A DNA stretch of 64,000 nucleotides from Asterochloris sp. CNOR1 (Eukaryota > Chlorophyta > Trebouxiophyceae > Trebouxiales > Trebouxiaceae): contig OZ017746.1 in assembly GCA_963969365.1 (NCBI GenBank), forward strand, positions 1,178,001 through 1,242,000. The letters run 5' to 3'. The position numbers were made by a program, and so were the translations under genes. The notes beneath the pieces were generated by a model that did no database searches, had not been told where the DNA came from, and saw only the letters and a list, made by a program, of their open reading frames with translations. This document shows positions 34,398 to 45,481 of this stretch, one piece after another (position 1 is the stretch's first letter; each line of letters opens with the position of its first letter).

Positions 34398-36925
34398 TCA
34401 GTACTCCCCTCCTCCTCCCCCCTCTGCGCCGGCATCTTCATCATAGTCATAGTCCTCGTCGTCATCGACATGGGCTGCCTGCAACCAGCCAGCATCATCA
34501 ACAAGCATGAATGTGCACAGCAGCAAGTGTCTATGCTGGCGTGTCAAAGCCGAAACATGTTGTCTGCACTCACAGAAGCATGTAAAACAGCCATCGTGCA
34601 TGCAATGCAAAGCAGCAAGCTAAGCTGAGGCAGGTGAGGCGCTTGCAAGCAGCCTCCGCACATGCCCCTGCAGAATGGCTACCTTACAACCAGCGAGCGA
34701 TCTCCGCACCAGACGCATGGCCTGCCAGCAGGCACTGTCCTGTAAGAAGCTGCCATGCATCACGGCAGCAAGCAGCCATCACAGAGCAATGTCTGCCTGC
34801 CAAAAATCAACTAGTCTTCTTGGCTGAGCCTAAATCATTGCCTGCGCAGCAGCTGAGGTGTGCAGCACACAAGGTCTTATTCATCACCACGCATCAAAGC
34901 AGCGCTTGCCTGGTAATAGTCATCGTTGTCTTCGTCGTCCTCCTCTTCCCCAGGGTCCATGGTGACGTCGGCCTCTGCCTCATCGCCACTGCCATCCCCC
35001 TCCTTTTTCTTGGCGCCAGGACCGCTGGGGGTGCCCGTGCGCTCGCGGTCCTCCAGCTGGGCCAAGGGGTCATCCACATCAGTCTCTGCAGCAGCAGCAT
35101 GCAGGGCTGGTGACGCTGCAATAGGATCATGGCTGCCGATATCTACCGCTTGAATTGCAGCAGTGTCCATGATGTTACCCACATCTCTGCGGCAGCAGCA
35201 CATACACTGGATGACGCATTGCACAAGCACTATGCATGCCTGAGGAAGAGGAGCTGGACCAGCTAAGCTCCATGTCACACTCTGCAGCAGCTGCAGCCAG
35301 TACAGCTGGGTAAAGCATTTGTATGAGCAACACCTGTAGCTGCGCTGGCAGCAGCTGCAGTCTGGGCCACAGAGGCAGCCAAGTCAGGAGGCAGCGGCAC
35401 ATAAGATGATGGCTTTGAGCCGCCTGACCTGGGCAGGGGAAGGGGTGTGGGTGGTGTGCCCTGCAAATGGGCCAGGGTCAACACACCTCAGACTCAGCAG
35501 CAGATGCTCCCCAGGCTCAGGGGTGGTGCATATGCCGCTCAGATGTCCTTTGATCGGAGACGTTAAGGTGTTGCACCGTCTTTGAGCATGCGGCTGCAAG
35601 TAAGCGGCAGCCTAGTGCACTGCTGGTGGCGCACCTTTCAGCTTGACTTGCCTTGCAGCCAGACGCTCCTGATGCTGCTTGCTTTCGGCATATTCCTTGG
35701 CTTGCCTGCAGACAGCAGTCTGGCTGAAGGCTCTACATGTCACAGTATAAGCCCGGCATGATTTCCGGCTGATGTGCGGGGACACTTCTGTGGGAGATCA
35801 CGACACGTCGCCAGCCAGAGAGGCACCTGAGCGCATGCAGGCTGTCCCAGTGACTGCGCAAGAGCCACTCACCCCAAGCCACCAGCGGCCAATGGGCTGG
35901 GTTGCAGGCTGTCACTGGAGGGGCCTGTCACAAGCAGCCAAAAACGCCCCTGAACACTGCTGGGGTGCACGCGGTCCCCTGCAGGCACTGCCACCAGCAT
36001 CTAGATGTACTGAACAGCAGCCAAGACGCACCGCAATTCTGCTGGAGTGCACAGCTCCTCAGGGACGTATTTGGGCTCCAGGCGCATGTACTGAGCCAAA
36101 ACATATCTTCTGGACATGGCTGTGTGGACTCCACCCTCCCACGCCTCCTGTCCACCTGCACCCACACAGTGCAGCTTGAGGGTGACAAACAAGGTGCCTA
36201 GCAAGGCAGAACACCTGCAGGAGAACGGGCACGGTGGCCGAGCTGGAGCAGCAGGGACTGCAGGAGCACCGCTGCAGATGCCCGGGCAGGAGCAGCAGGG
36301 ACTGCAGATCCCCAGGCAGGAGGGACTGCATGGTCAGAGGCCATCCGCTACACATCTCAAAACTTGTGCTTACTCTGCATGACCAAGGCCTCTGCCGCCC
36401 TGACATGCAGGCCTGTCTGTCCGCCGTGTGAAAGTGTACATCGAGTGACCAGCAGCGCAGGGCTGGTCACAGACACCGCAGGTGCCACACAGCAGCACTC
36501 TCTGAGCAGGGGACTGAGGGAGTGCAGTACCCAGGGCTTCAGCACCTGAGCTGGCCTCCTCTGGGTGTATGTAAAAGGGCGAGTTCCTCTTGAACTTCAC
36601 AAAGTCCACCCAGGCTCGCATCATCCGCAACTCGTCGCCCTCAGGCTCCCCAGGGTAGTCTGGAAGGGGCACATTGGGCTGTAGGGCAGGTAAACAGTGG
36701 CTGCAAGCGCCCTAGCTTTGCGTGTGCTCCATGAACACAGCAGCTGGGGAACGCAGCAACCCTGTGCGCCAGAGGAGTCTTGGACAGTGAAAGCAAGCTC
36801 ACTGGGTACAGGGGAGGTGCCTCGTCAACCTTCGAAACGTCCATGGCCTTATTCTCATCATCACGTATGAGTGGGATGTTGCCTCGCCCTCTTCCCCTGC
36901 CCCTGCCTCCGAAGCGGCCTGCCAT
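34398..36925 (-). CDS. RNA polymerase III subunit RPC7/Rpc31-like
   Basis: Resembles POLR3G/Rpc31, a subunit of the Pol III initiation subcomplex that makes tRNA and 5S RNA. Firm exons are 36803-36925, 36546-36678, about 34910-35184, and 34398-34478. The N-terminus MAGRFGGRGRGRGRGNIPLI and the DEAPPLYP motif match the family start, followed by VPLPDYPGEPEGDELRMMRA and a helix. The C-terminus is a long acidic tail (DPGEEEDDEDNDDYY, then DDDEDYDYDEDAGAEG and a final GGGGEY). Exons between 35200 and 36540 are present (for example QHQERLAARQVKLK near 35645 and LPLPRSGGSKPSSYVPLPPD near 35410) but I could not fix all junctions. The acidic exon is followed by a GC donor (CAG/GCAAGC). Confidence 0.72.
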
Positions 36926-37034
36926 TATGCTTAGAGCCTTTGCGGCTCCGATCCCGCAAGAGGGAGCAGGCAGAAGAGCGAGTGACCTAGATTTGACCAT
37001 CCTTTGACTGTTTGACTCAGATCTGACCTCATGC
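36926..37034. promoter_or_regulatory. Shared upstream region of RPC7-like and hydrolase genes
   Basis: About 109 bases between the divergent candidate start codons; the hydrolase start is uncertain. Confidence 0.35.
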
Positions 37035-39226
37035 ATGGCACGCCGTGCCTACAATGGAGACGTCCAGCCCACCTGCCCGTTGAACTGCTACCCAGCAGGA
37101 GGAGACATTGCAGGACCAGAGCATGTGCTGCTGTCGCACCGCTCGGTGACAGTCCTCCCCGGTGAGGGTCCTTCTGACCAGACTGCTGTGCCCTGTCCTG
37201 CCCAAAGGGTCATTGAATGTGCTGTCCGTAGGCAGGCTGAAGCCAGCAGGCATAGGCTTCGAGATGGCCTGGAGCTTGAGATGCTGCACATGCCGCCGTC
37301 ACAGGTGCACTGCCTCTCTGTCTGCTCTGACCCTGCGGCTGTGCTCAACACAGCACATTTCCTCCCTTGTGCAATGTAGGCTTGTGACACTGCGTGCAGG
37401 GTTCTGCAGCGTCCACATGGCCCCCACTTTTGATGGTGCATGGCTCCTTCCACGCAGCCTGGTGCTGGCAGGTAGCTGAGATTGCACAATTCATGTTCAA
37501 GGCGGCCACATGAGCACATTGCTACTCCATCTTCAGGCAGTGTGATCGTAATCGCCCATGGACCTGCCTTCTCCAGAGGGCACCAACCCTGTGAAAGTGC
37601 TGCCGTGTGCAGCAGCAGTGGTTCATACTGTGCCGCACTCTGTGCAGGAGCACTTCTTGCCGCACTTCAGCCAGGCTGGCTGGGACTGCTACGCTGTAAG
37701 CCTGCGTGGCCAGGGCGGCAGTGAGCGCCCAGAAGGCATGAAGTCAGGGGGCTCTCTTGCCAGCCACGCTGATGACCTGCACAGCGTGGTGGGCAGCCTG
37801 CCGCGAGCGCCTGTCATCATAGCACACTCTTTTGGGGGTCTGCTTGCTCAGAGGTACGGCGTTGTTGGGCGCATCTTAGGCAAAAGTGCTGTAAGCTAGC
37901 CTACAGACCTCGTCATGATGCCTACTGGGGGCTGCTGGCTCAGAGGGGCAGCAGCTTGGGGCTGAAACAGGAGGAGGGTCCACAGAAGCGCCATATCACT
38001 GGATCTGTATGTAAAGCTCAGGAGATGTGGCCTGCAGGTACCTCTTGCGGGGCGCAGCCTCTGGGCAGGCCAACCTGGCTGGGCTTGTGCTGATGGCAGC
38101 TGCCCCACCCACAGGTAATTGTTCGAGCTGTTTGGACTGAAATCGCACAGTACATATCGCCGCATGATTGAGTAAGCAGGCCTGTGGGTACTGGCTGGGC
38201 ACAGCAACAGGGCTGGTCTCTGGCGCATGTGATCAACCAAAGGCCAGCATCTGCACGGTAGGTGACTGGTCCTGTCGGTCTTGGGTGACTGACTCTAGAT
38301 GTCAAGATGGCTGGTCCCACTGAGTCCCTGCATGCAGGCAATGACGCCATGGTGGCGCGGTTCTTCAAGCAGGATGCATTGCGCAGCATCAAGGTCACCT
38401 GGTGCTTCATCACGAAGTCCCATCTCAGGTCGCCAGCAGCCTGCCGGAAGCTTTTCTTCTCAGATCAGATGCCTGATGCCGAGGCGCAGAGGTGGGGCCA
38501 GCCCATCTTTGGACTGACCTGTGCATGCATGTGTTGTCCTGCTTGAGGCCTGGCCTCGCAGCAGTCATGGAGGCTGTCTGTGGACTCGAGCACTCTGCTT
38601 GCACAGTGCAGCCTCCACGGCCTGCCCTGGTTGTCTCAAGTCTGGTTGTCTCCATGCAGCTGTGAGCTGCACGCTGCATGAGCGTATACAGATACTGTTG
38701 TGGCATCACAGCAGCACCTATTGCAATGAGCCGCATTTCGGAGGCTCTAACTTCACCCCTGGACCAAACTCTGTCTGGCTAGCATGACAGGGCCTGTGCA
38801 GGCTGCAGGCCATGTTTGTGGAGCATAATAGCCCTGCAGCGCTGTTGGATTTGAAGGACCTGCGCTCCAGCGGCGAGATCCCCCTTCCGAGACCACATTC
38901 AGCTGCTGGGCTGCCCCCTGTGCTGGTGTTAGGCGGATCAGCTGACGTGATTGTGGATGTCCCTGGACTGCACGAGACAGCAGACTTGCTCAACACAGAG
39001 GCCGTGGTGCTGCCAGGCATGGCGCATGACATGATGCTGGTGAGCAGCCACTCCCTGAGGCTTCTCCTTAGCTGTTGCATCCTCAGGCATTGCATGTTGC
39101 AGCAAGTGAGGTACGCATGGCCTTCAGCACGCCCTGGAGCTGGTGGTTTCCTGGTTGTAGGATGTGCAGTGGCAAACTGCTGCAGACACCATCAGTAGAT
39201 GGCTTCACACAGCACTGGAACATTGA
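37035..39226 (+). CDS. Alpha/beta hydrolase
   Basis: Hydrolase-fold enzyme; the substrate cannot be predicted. Firm exons are about 37558-37853, 38038-38114, 38338-38491, 38802-39039 and 39161-39226, all joined in phase by GT-AG introns. The strand/oxyanion region is HFSQAGWDCYAVSLRGQGGS, the nucleophile serine is in IIAHSFGGLLAQ (Ala in place of the usual first Gly of GHSxGG), the acid is likely in LVLGGSADVIVD and the histidine in LPGMAHDMML, so the catalytic triad looks complete. Upstream exons probably include HRLRDGLELEMLHMPPSQ near 37256-37304 and a start near 37035; their joining is not settled. An ATG at 37558 is an alternative start, giving 276 codons. Confidence 0.75.
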
Positions 39227-39439
39227 ATCTGGCCTGGACGTCTTCCACCAGATGTCAAATTGCTCTGCTTGCTCAGCAGGAGCGTAGTAGTGGTCTTGAA
39301 GCTACTCTACAGTGTAAAACTCGCCACGCTATACATTTGTGATGAGAATACAGTACACATGGACTTCAGTGCCCCCTTTTGCAGTGTGGCTGTGTGGCGG
39401 CTGCTCTGAGCCTAATGGTGATCACAGTCTGGCACCCCT

Positions 39440-41260
39440 CTACCAACTATCATCAGTCTCACCCTGTACAGAAGAGACCTCTAACACAATCTGCAGCAGA
39501 ACAGGATGTGGGGCACTCTCAGGGGCCATGCTGGATCCAAGCTTTGCGCACGGCAAGACACTTATGTGAAGGCATGAGACCAGCTGTTGCTGCACCTTGT
39601 GGTCTCCATGGGTGAGCCTAGCCCTGTTGGGCAGAGGCGCACCCAGACTCGTCAAGATCACCACGTCATCATGTTGCGTTTTGGGTGGGATGTTGACAAC
39701 CTGGGGCCCGTGAACAGTGTTTGTGACAATGAAGCTGCCTGCACGGGCAACACATACACGACACTGCCTGGCAGCTTCATGGCCCGCCAGCAGAACAGCA
39801 GGTAGCTGCAGCGCGCACACAGCAGCGCCATGGGTGTTGACCGGGTTCATGTCTGAGCCAATGGCGTACAGCAGATAGGTAAGGCTGGGATTGCAGTGCT
39901 GCCCACCTGAGGCTGCCTGTGCAGGGCTCATGCGCACAGCTGACCACACATCGGAGCCTGTCCTCAGCAGGCCCACCTCCCAGGCGATGCACAGCGTCAG
40001 GACCAGGTCCCCGTCTGCGTACCCTGCAGCCAAGAGCAGCACATGCCTGGATCAGGACGGAAGCTGCTGCAAGGGCTGATCTGGACTGCCAGAGAGCAGC
40101 AACAGCAGCAATGCCTGCTACACACTTGTGCAGCTGTTGTGCAGTACCAGGGTGAACTGCAAGTGCACTACACTTGCCAGACCATATTTGATGCCACAAT
40201 AAATCAGTCCTGCAGTGGATAACCTGGCCGGGCAGGGTACCCCTCGCCAGGGACCTTGAGTGTGTCCCCATCAACCAGGCTGGGCCCCAGCTCCAGGGTC
40301 ACTCGCCTCTCGTGCTGCTGCTTGCCGCGCCCCTTGCAGGGCTGGCAGCCCTGCCCGTCTGTCCTTCCCAGGCCGCCGCACAAGGGGCAAGGAGCGTCAG
40401 GGATGGAGACGGTGAAAGTCTTCCTGCAGGCACAGGCATGAAGGTAAGCCCTTGCTCTGGCTGAACTGGAGGGCAGCAGGGTACACTACCTCTGCAAGCT
40501 GATGAGACAGAAGTAGAAGTTGTGGCACATGACAACACGCAGCACATGAAGTGGCTCAGTCTGCAGCGCCCACCTCGTGCCAAACACACCCTCCAAGAAT
40601 GTCAGGTCAAGGTCGCAGCAGAAGCTCCTGCCCCTGCGCGGCGGCGGCAGCGCTGCAGCTGCAGCTGCGGGGACCCCTGATGGCGCAGCCTGCCTGGCGC
40701 TGGGGCTGGGCGCTGGCCTGGCTGCACCTCTGGCCGCCTGTGTGTGCTTCGACATGGGCTGCCGGCAAGCTTGTGGCTGTGAGCCATGATGATGCTTTGC
40801 CCGTGTGTGGGCATCTCCCTTGGTTGCTGCTGGTGGCTGGCGGAGGTGGTTGGCTGCAGGGGAGGGCTGCAAGCCGTCCTTGTATGCCTGCTGCTTGGCC
40901 CGCTCCCAGATGCTGTCAGCGCTGCACTTAGTGCCAAAACCCATGGCTCTGCAGAGATGACCAGCATATCATGATGACGACAGCGGCAGCACCTGCCGGT
41001 GGCTGGAAGGTGAAGGGGTCACTGCAGGCTCATGGTGCTACGTGAGGGCAACTCCACCTGTCATACAGGCTGCGCTGCAGGGGATCGTGCAGAACCTCAT
41101 AGGCAGCGCGTATCTGCCTGAAGCGTTCTGCTGCCAGACCCTCCTTGTCCTGCCCTGCCTTGTCAGGGTGCAATTTCAGAGCCAGAGCCCTGAACGCGCT
41201 GCCAATGGACTCTGGGCAGCATGGGGGGCACAGCCCTAAGGCTGCATAATGATCGGACAT
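39440..41260 (-). CDS. DnaJ/Hsp40 with a half zinc finger
   Basis: Hsp70 co-chaperone. Five exons give 397 codons: 39440-39738, 39907-40023, 40224-40423, 40574-40948, 41058-41260. The J domain is at the N-terminus with LKLHPDKAG (HPD present) and YEVLHDPLQRSLYDR. After an Ala/Pro-rich linker comes CPLCGGLGRTDGQGCQPCKG, only two of the four CxxCxGxG repeats of type I DnaJ. Substrate-binding strands follow (VDGDTLKVPGEGYP, DGDLVLTL, VHGPQVVNIPPKTQ). All introns are GT-AG and phases close. Residues after GDHKVQ do not look like a DnaJ end, so the last part may contain an undetected intron. No transit peptide is evident. Confidence 0.85.
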
Positions 41261-41504
41261 CGTGCTGATCTAGTGCACCCCTGGCCCCAGATCAGTATCC
41301 AGTGACAGCATCAGCAAGATCAGGGGTGCAGCAGGGCAAACAAATGGTTTTCGGCTGTCGTTGCCGTGAATTGACCTAGAACAGGATTCGCTGCTGGTGT
41401 TATACGAAAGCCCAGCTTGCAGGAGGCACAAAGAAGTGGGCCAGTCCCAGCCAGCCCATGTCCAGCCTCCTGTTGCCCGCCTGAGGCAGCAGACACTCAA
41501 GCAG

Positions 41505-44500
41505 ATGAAGAAGGCAAATCTACCGCCAGGAAGCCCCCAGAGCAAGGTGGATGAGGCAGAGCCCATCAGCTCACGGGAAGCAGTGGAGTTTGCTGTGGCC
41601 TTTGCCAAGGAGCGTAGGGCAAAGGCACAGGCCCTTGAGAAGGTAAACCTGAGGCTTGCCCAGAGCCATAGCAGAATCGTAAAACCCTGGACAGCGCACC
41701 TGTGCCTTCAACATGACTGTGCAAATCTACCCCTTTTTGTGTGAAGCAGCCAGCTAGTTCAAGCAATGACAGGCTGCGTGATGGTGCTGCAGCGCAAAAG
41801 CGAGCGGCGTCTGCATGCCCAGTTATCAAGCAAGCGGGATGCTGGCAAGCACTACCATCAGCCCACCAAGACTCTGCCCAAAGATTTCCGAACAAGTGAG
41901 TAGCAGCAGCCACGATTCAAGTGAGAGTCTCTCAAGAGTAGTCTGCAGTACCTGACTGTGCCCTGCCTGTCTCATGCTTTTTAGTACTTGTTGCCATCTC
42001 TGTGCAGGCAGTCCGTTTGCTGAGACAGAGTTTGTGGCGGCTGGCTGGTCCAGGGGGAGCCATTCTGGTCTCAGGCAACTCCCTGCCAGCAGGGATCCGC
42101 ACTTCAGGCAGAGGTGCAGCCAGCAGCTTGTCTTGCAAGGTGCGGGCCGGCACCATATAGCCTCTTGTGGTGCGCTGGGAGGCAGCAGACCAGTGCCGTC
42201 ATGGCGGGTGCTGGGCTTGTCTGCCGCACATCAAAGGTGACGGTTCCCAAGTCAGAACCCTGCACAGAGCGGCGCCGTGGGCAGCCTGCCACTCTCACGG
42301 AACACCAAGCACATAGCCGCCCTGGGAGCGCTGCAGCCCCTGCAACTCATGCACCGCTGCTCACACCCGCTCTGGAGTGCTGCAGCCCCTGCCGCGCAGG
42401 GCACACACACACCTCCTCGCCGAGCCAGTGGCGTGGCCCAGCGGCGTCCTGGTCGGCATCAGGCAGCCAGCCCTCCCTGCGTGCCAGCCTGTACATCCCC
42501 GCAGGGCACTACAGGCCCTCCCTGTACTATGTCTACTCAGACGCCTTCACAGCCACCACCCACATGCACAGCGACAACGATAGGTCAGCCAGAGCTGCCG
42601 TGCTGCTCCAGAGCAGCTTATGCTATTGCTGTGTGCTTTCAGAAGCTGGCTGGTGCATGCCATCCTTCCATTTCCGCCAGGCATGGGTGGCGACTCTTAG
42701 GAGAGGCGGCTGCTTGCCAGGCCTAGGCAGCCACCCTGTCTCCCCATGCGCATCCATGTGCCGCCCCAGCACAGCCTTACGTCCTGGCACAGGTGGCCAC
42801 ATGGGCCATCACGTTGCCCTGCAGGCGGCAGCAGGCCTGCAAGACCCCCTGCGCCACCAAGCGCTGCACACTGCAGCAGACAGTAGCAGCAGTCAGGCAA
42901 CTCTGGCAGTCCTGCAGGCAGCAGGCAGCAGGCTCAGCCAAGAGCACATTTGCTACCATGCACTGCAGGTTGCAGCATACTGCAGTCAGCATCAGAACCA
43001 TTGTCTGCTCTGCAGGCCAAGGCAGGCCCGGCCTGTCCGCCATCACATGCTGCAGACAACAGTGAGCAGCAGTGCAGATCAGCACCTTCTGGTGTCCTGC
43101 AGGCCGCGGCAGGCCCAGCGTCAAGAGCGCTTGCGCCACCACGCGCTTCAGATTGCTGACAAGGACTTCACTGTGCGCCACGTGGACAGCCCGCTGCAGG
43201 GGCAGGCCTGCTTTTCGGGCTTTGACTACATCCTCAATCCCTACCAGGTGGGGCTGCATAGCTGCTTCACTAGGCTGGCGACTTGTGCACTCAATGCTGT
43301 GGGGAAGTGGAAGCAGCCTGGATCTGGCTGGCAGATCCTCAGAGTTTGGAGGACGGCAGATAGGCAGAGACAAAAGATGATGTGAAGCCCAATCACTGCA
43401 TGGTGGCCTGGTGGTGGGAGCGTGGCCTTTTGCATCGAGCTGCAAAGGTCTATGCTCTGCGCCGCTGCCAGCAATGAAGCGCTCACCTCATGTTGGACCG
43501 AGCAGAGCCAGCCAGCAGAGCGGTCTCGTCCAGGTAGTTGGCGACGCTCAAGACAGGCGGCAAGCTGTGTACTTGGAAGTGCGAAACCAGCACAGTAGGC
43601 CAGGCTGACTCCCTGAATGATTGCACTGTGGAAGGAGGGACACTCTGAGGAGAGCAACTGCTGCACGCTACCAGCAGATCTCCTGCTCTTGCTGTCTGTC
43701 TCCGGACTGCGCCACCCTGGCCTGGCCTGCGCTTCTGTGTCTTTGTGCCTGGCCGGCCGACGGTGAGCAAGCTGCTGCAGGCCCCTCTGCGTGCAAGGCA
43801 GCTCTCTGGCTGGCTGAACCCGAGACAGCTGCTGCAGCCTCCTGCGCTGACATGGCGTCGTCCTGTCATGCAGGAGCAGCCCAAGACGCGGGAGTCCTGC
43901 AATGCGCCAGACCCTGCGCGTATTGGGCCCCCACTGAAGCCGCCAGGGCGCTTCCACCACCCCACCGACCTACTGAGGGGCCGCCTGCGGCGCCTGGAGT
44001 GCCTCATGGAGCTGGAGCAGGAGTTGGCCCTCACTTGGCGCCGCAGCTTCCTGCAGGTCAGTGCTTGGGGTGGCACCCATGTCCTGCACAGGACTGTTTG
44101 GCCAGCTCAACAGCATCTGTGCTGCACCTGCTACCCCTGCTGAGCACCCTGCAGCAGGCGACAGGTGAGGTGGGGCCATGGCTGGCGGCGCTGTCTCCTG
44201 TGCATCAGCGCTTGGGTCGGTAGGCACATCTGAACAGGGAGAGGGACTGGTGCAAGGCATTGAGCGTACACAGTAGTGAGGGTCTGCACAGCACCTGCGG
44301 AGGGGCAGCAGCTGAGGAGCAGCAGCTGGCAGGGGCCTAGCTGGCAGCACAGCGTCGTGCAAGTCACCCCTGGAATCCAGGTACAGGTACATATAGCATG
44401 TTCGTGCCAGAAACGCTGACCATACTCACACTGGCTCACATCACAAGTTGGTGCTAAAATCCTTTCTCCAGCAAGCTGGACCATCTGCCAGCCGGACATT

Positions 44501-45109
44501 GTTGCAGTAGCATGGTTTTCCAAGCATACTTCCAAAACAAGCTTTCCCCTGCCAACCTGTTTGCCTGCCTATGTCCACCTTATACTTTGGCGCCAGCCAT
44601 GCGGCCGGCCAGCCAAAGATATGTCATGCCCATTGCGCTAGACCAAAGCTGGCGTGGAGTGGAGCTCTGTGTGTAGTTACAGCCAGGTATCGCTGCAGCA
44701 GGAGGCAGCAACAAGTAGTCAAACATGCCACCTGATCACACCAGGTCATGCAACCTTAAGCCTGAACCGCTACAGCCCCTCGCGAGTCTGCACAATCTTG
44801 CCCTTCTGGCCTGTCACCATGCAGACACGATGCCTGCAGGTCTTCGAGAACCGGCAGGGCCTCATTGTAGCATCCTTTGACACAGCAGCTGCAGCCGATG
44901 AGGGCCACCTTGCAGCCTACATGAACGAGCTGGCCAGCCTGAACTCCCTGACAGATGAGTGGCAGCTTAGCAAGGTTGCAACAGGCTGGGCGCTGCAGCA
45001 TGCAGGCTGTACGCACTTCATGCTGCGACCGCACTGGGTGCCCGCCGTGCGCTGTGTCGCACCGCAGCTGGCTGGGCTCGTGCCCTCAGTGCAGGTGGAG
45101 GCGCCCTGA
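41505..45109 (+). CDS. Unrecognised multi-exon protein
   Basis: I do not recognise this family. The 3' exons join cleanly: 42505-42583, 43103-43247, 43874-44056, 44840-45109 (stop at 45107-45109). They code folded-looking text such as HYRPSLYYVYSDAFTATTHM, DKDFTVRHVDSPLQGQACFS, GFDYILNPYQ, LRGRLRRLECLMELEQELAL and QVFENRQGLIVASFDTAAAA, ending in a short Val/Pro/Ala tail. Upstream, an ATG at 41505 leads a Lys/Glu-rich segment (SSREAVEFAVAFAKERRAKA) ending at an AAG/GTAAAC donor near 41642, and more basic exon-like text lies at 41750-41900; how these connect to 42505 is unresolved. The intron between 42583 and 43103 is 519 bases, a multiple of three without an in-frame stop, and holds exon echoes. 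Confidence 0.55.
42825..43140 (+). repeat. Four tandem copies of an exon edge with its acceptor
   Basis: Acceptor-like CTGCAG-G boundaries at 42825, 42918 and 43016 precede text resembling the start of the real exon at 43103 (CGGCAGGCCCAG, then CGCCACCACGCGCTTCAG). The spacing is 93, 98 and 87 bases. The third copy (CCAAGGCAGGCCCGGCCTG, then CGCCATCACATGCTGCAG) is the best preserved and even ends near a GTGAGC. Confidence 0.7.
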
Positions 45110-45481
45110 GTAGCTGTCCATGCTGAATACCAGCCAGCAGGCAGCAATGTGCTCAACTGTGCAGCTCTCAGTCCCGGACCCAGCGCAGTGAGGTGTTGCA
45201 TGCCAATGAACCAGTGGGCAGGATGTTTTAGCCTGAGAATTCAGTCACAGTGCAAAGGAGCAAGGTTGCCACGAAGTAATCAAGCAAACAGTGCAGAAGT
45301 TAGCCTTTTTAAAATTGAGAGGAGTAGCTGGGGCATTAAGACAGGTACAGGGTAAGGGCAAGGGGAGGACAGTTAAGCGAGTGCGGCTCTGCGGCAATCT
45401 GATCTTAACAGGCAGCGCTACAGGCTCCCGGGGACTCTGACTGCTCAAGCACCATGGTATGTTCTGAGCCAGGCCTTCATT
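45110..45481. other. Spacer between convergent genes
   Basis: 3' flanks of the unrecognised plus-strand gene and the minus-strand WW gene. Somewhat AT-rich in the middle (around 45285-45345). No gene is visible. Confidence 0.5.

Noticed and set aside
36243-36330. Repeated GAGCAGCAGGGACTGCAG motifs that could suggest a coding repeat
   Set aside because: Short, imperfect and inside the unresolved middle of the RPC7-like gene; the composition bias of this genome is enough to explain them.
42114-43385. A 423-codon open frame read straight through
   Set aside because: It contains two real exons (42505-42583 and 43103-43247), but their borders are GT-AG junctions, the text between is low-complexity with exon echoes, and the frame continues past a clear donor at 43248. 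I kept the spliced model and listed the open intron as a finding.
42777-43445. A 222-codon open frame on the minus strand opposite the echo array
   Set aside because: Antisense shadow in CTGCAG-rich sequence; no domain and no splice chain.
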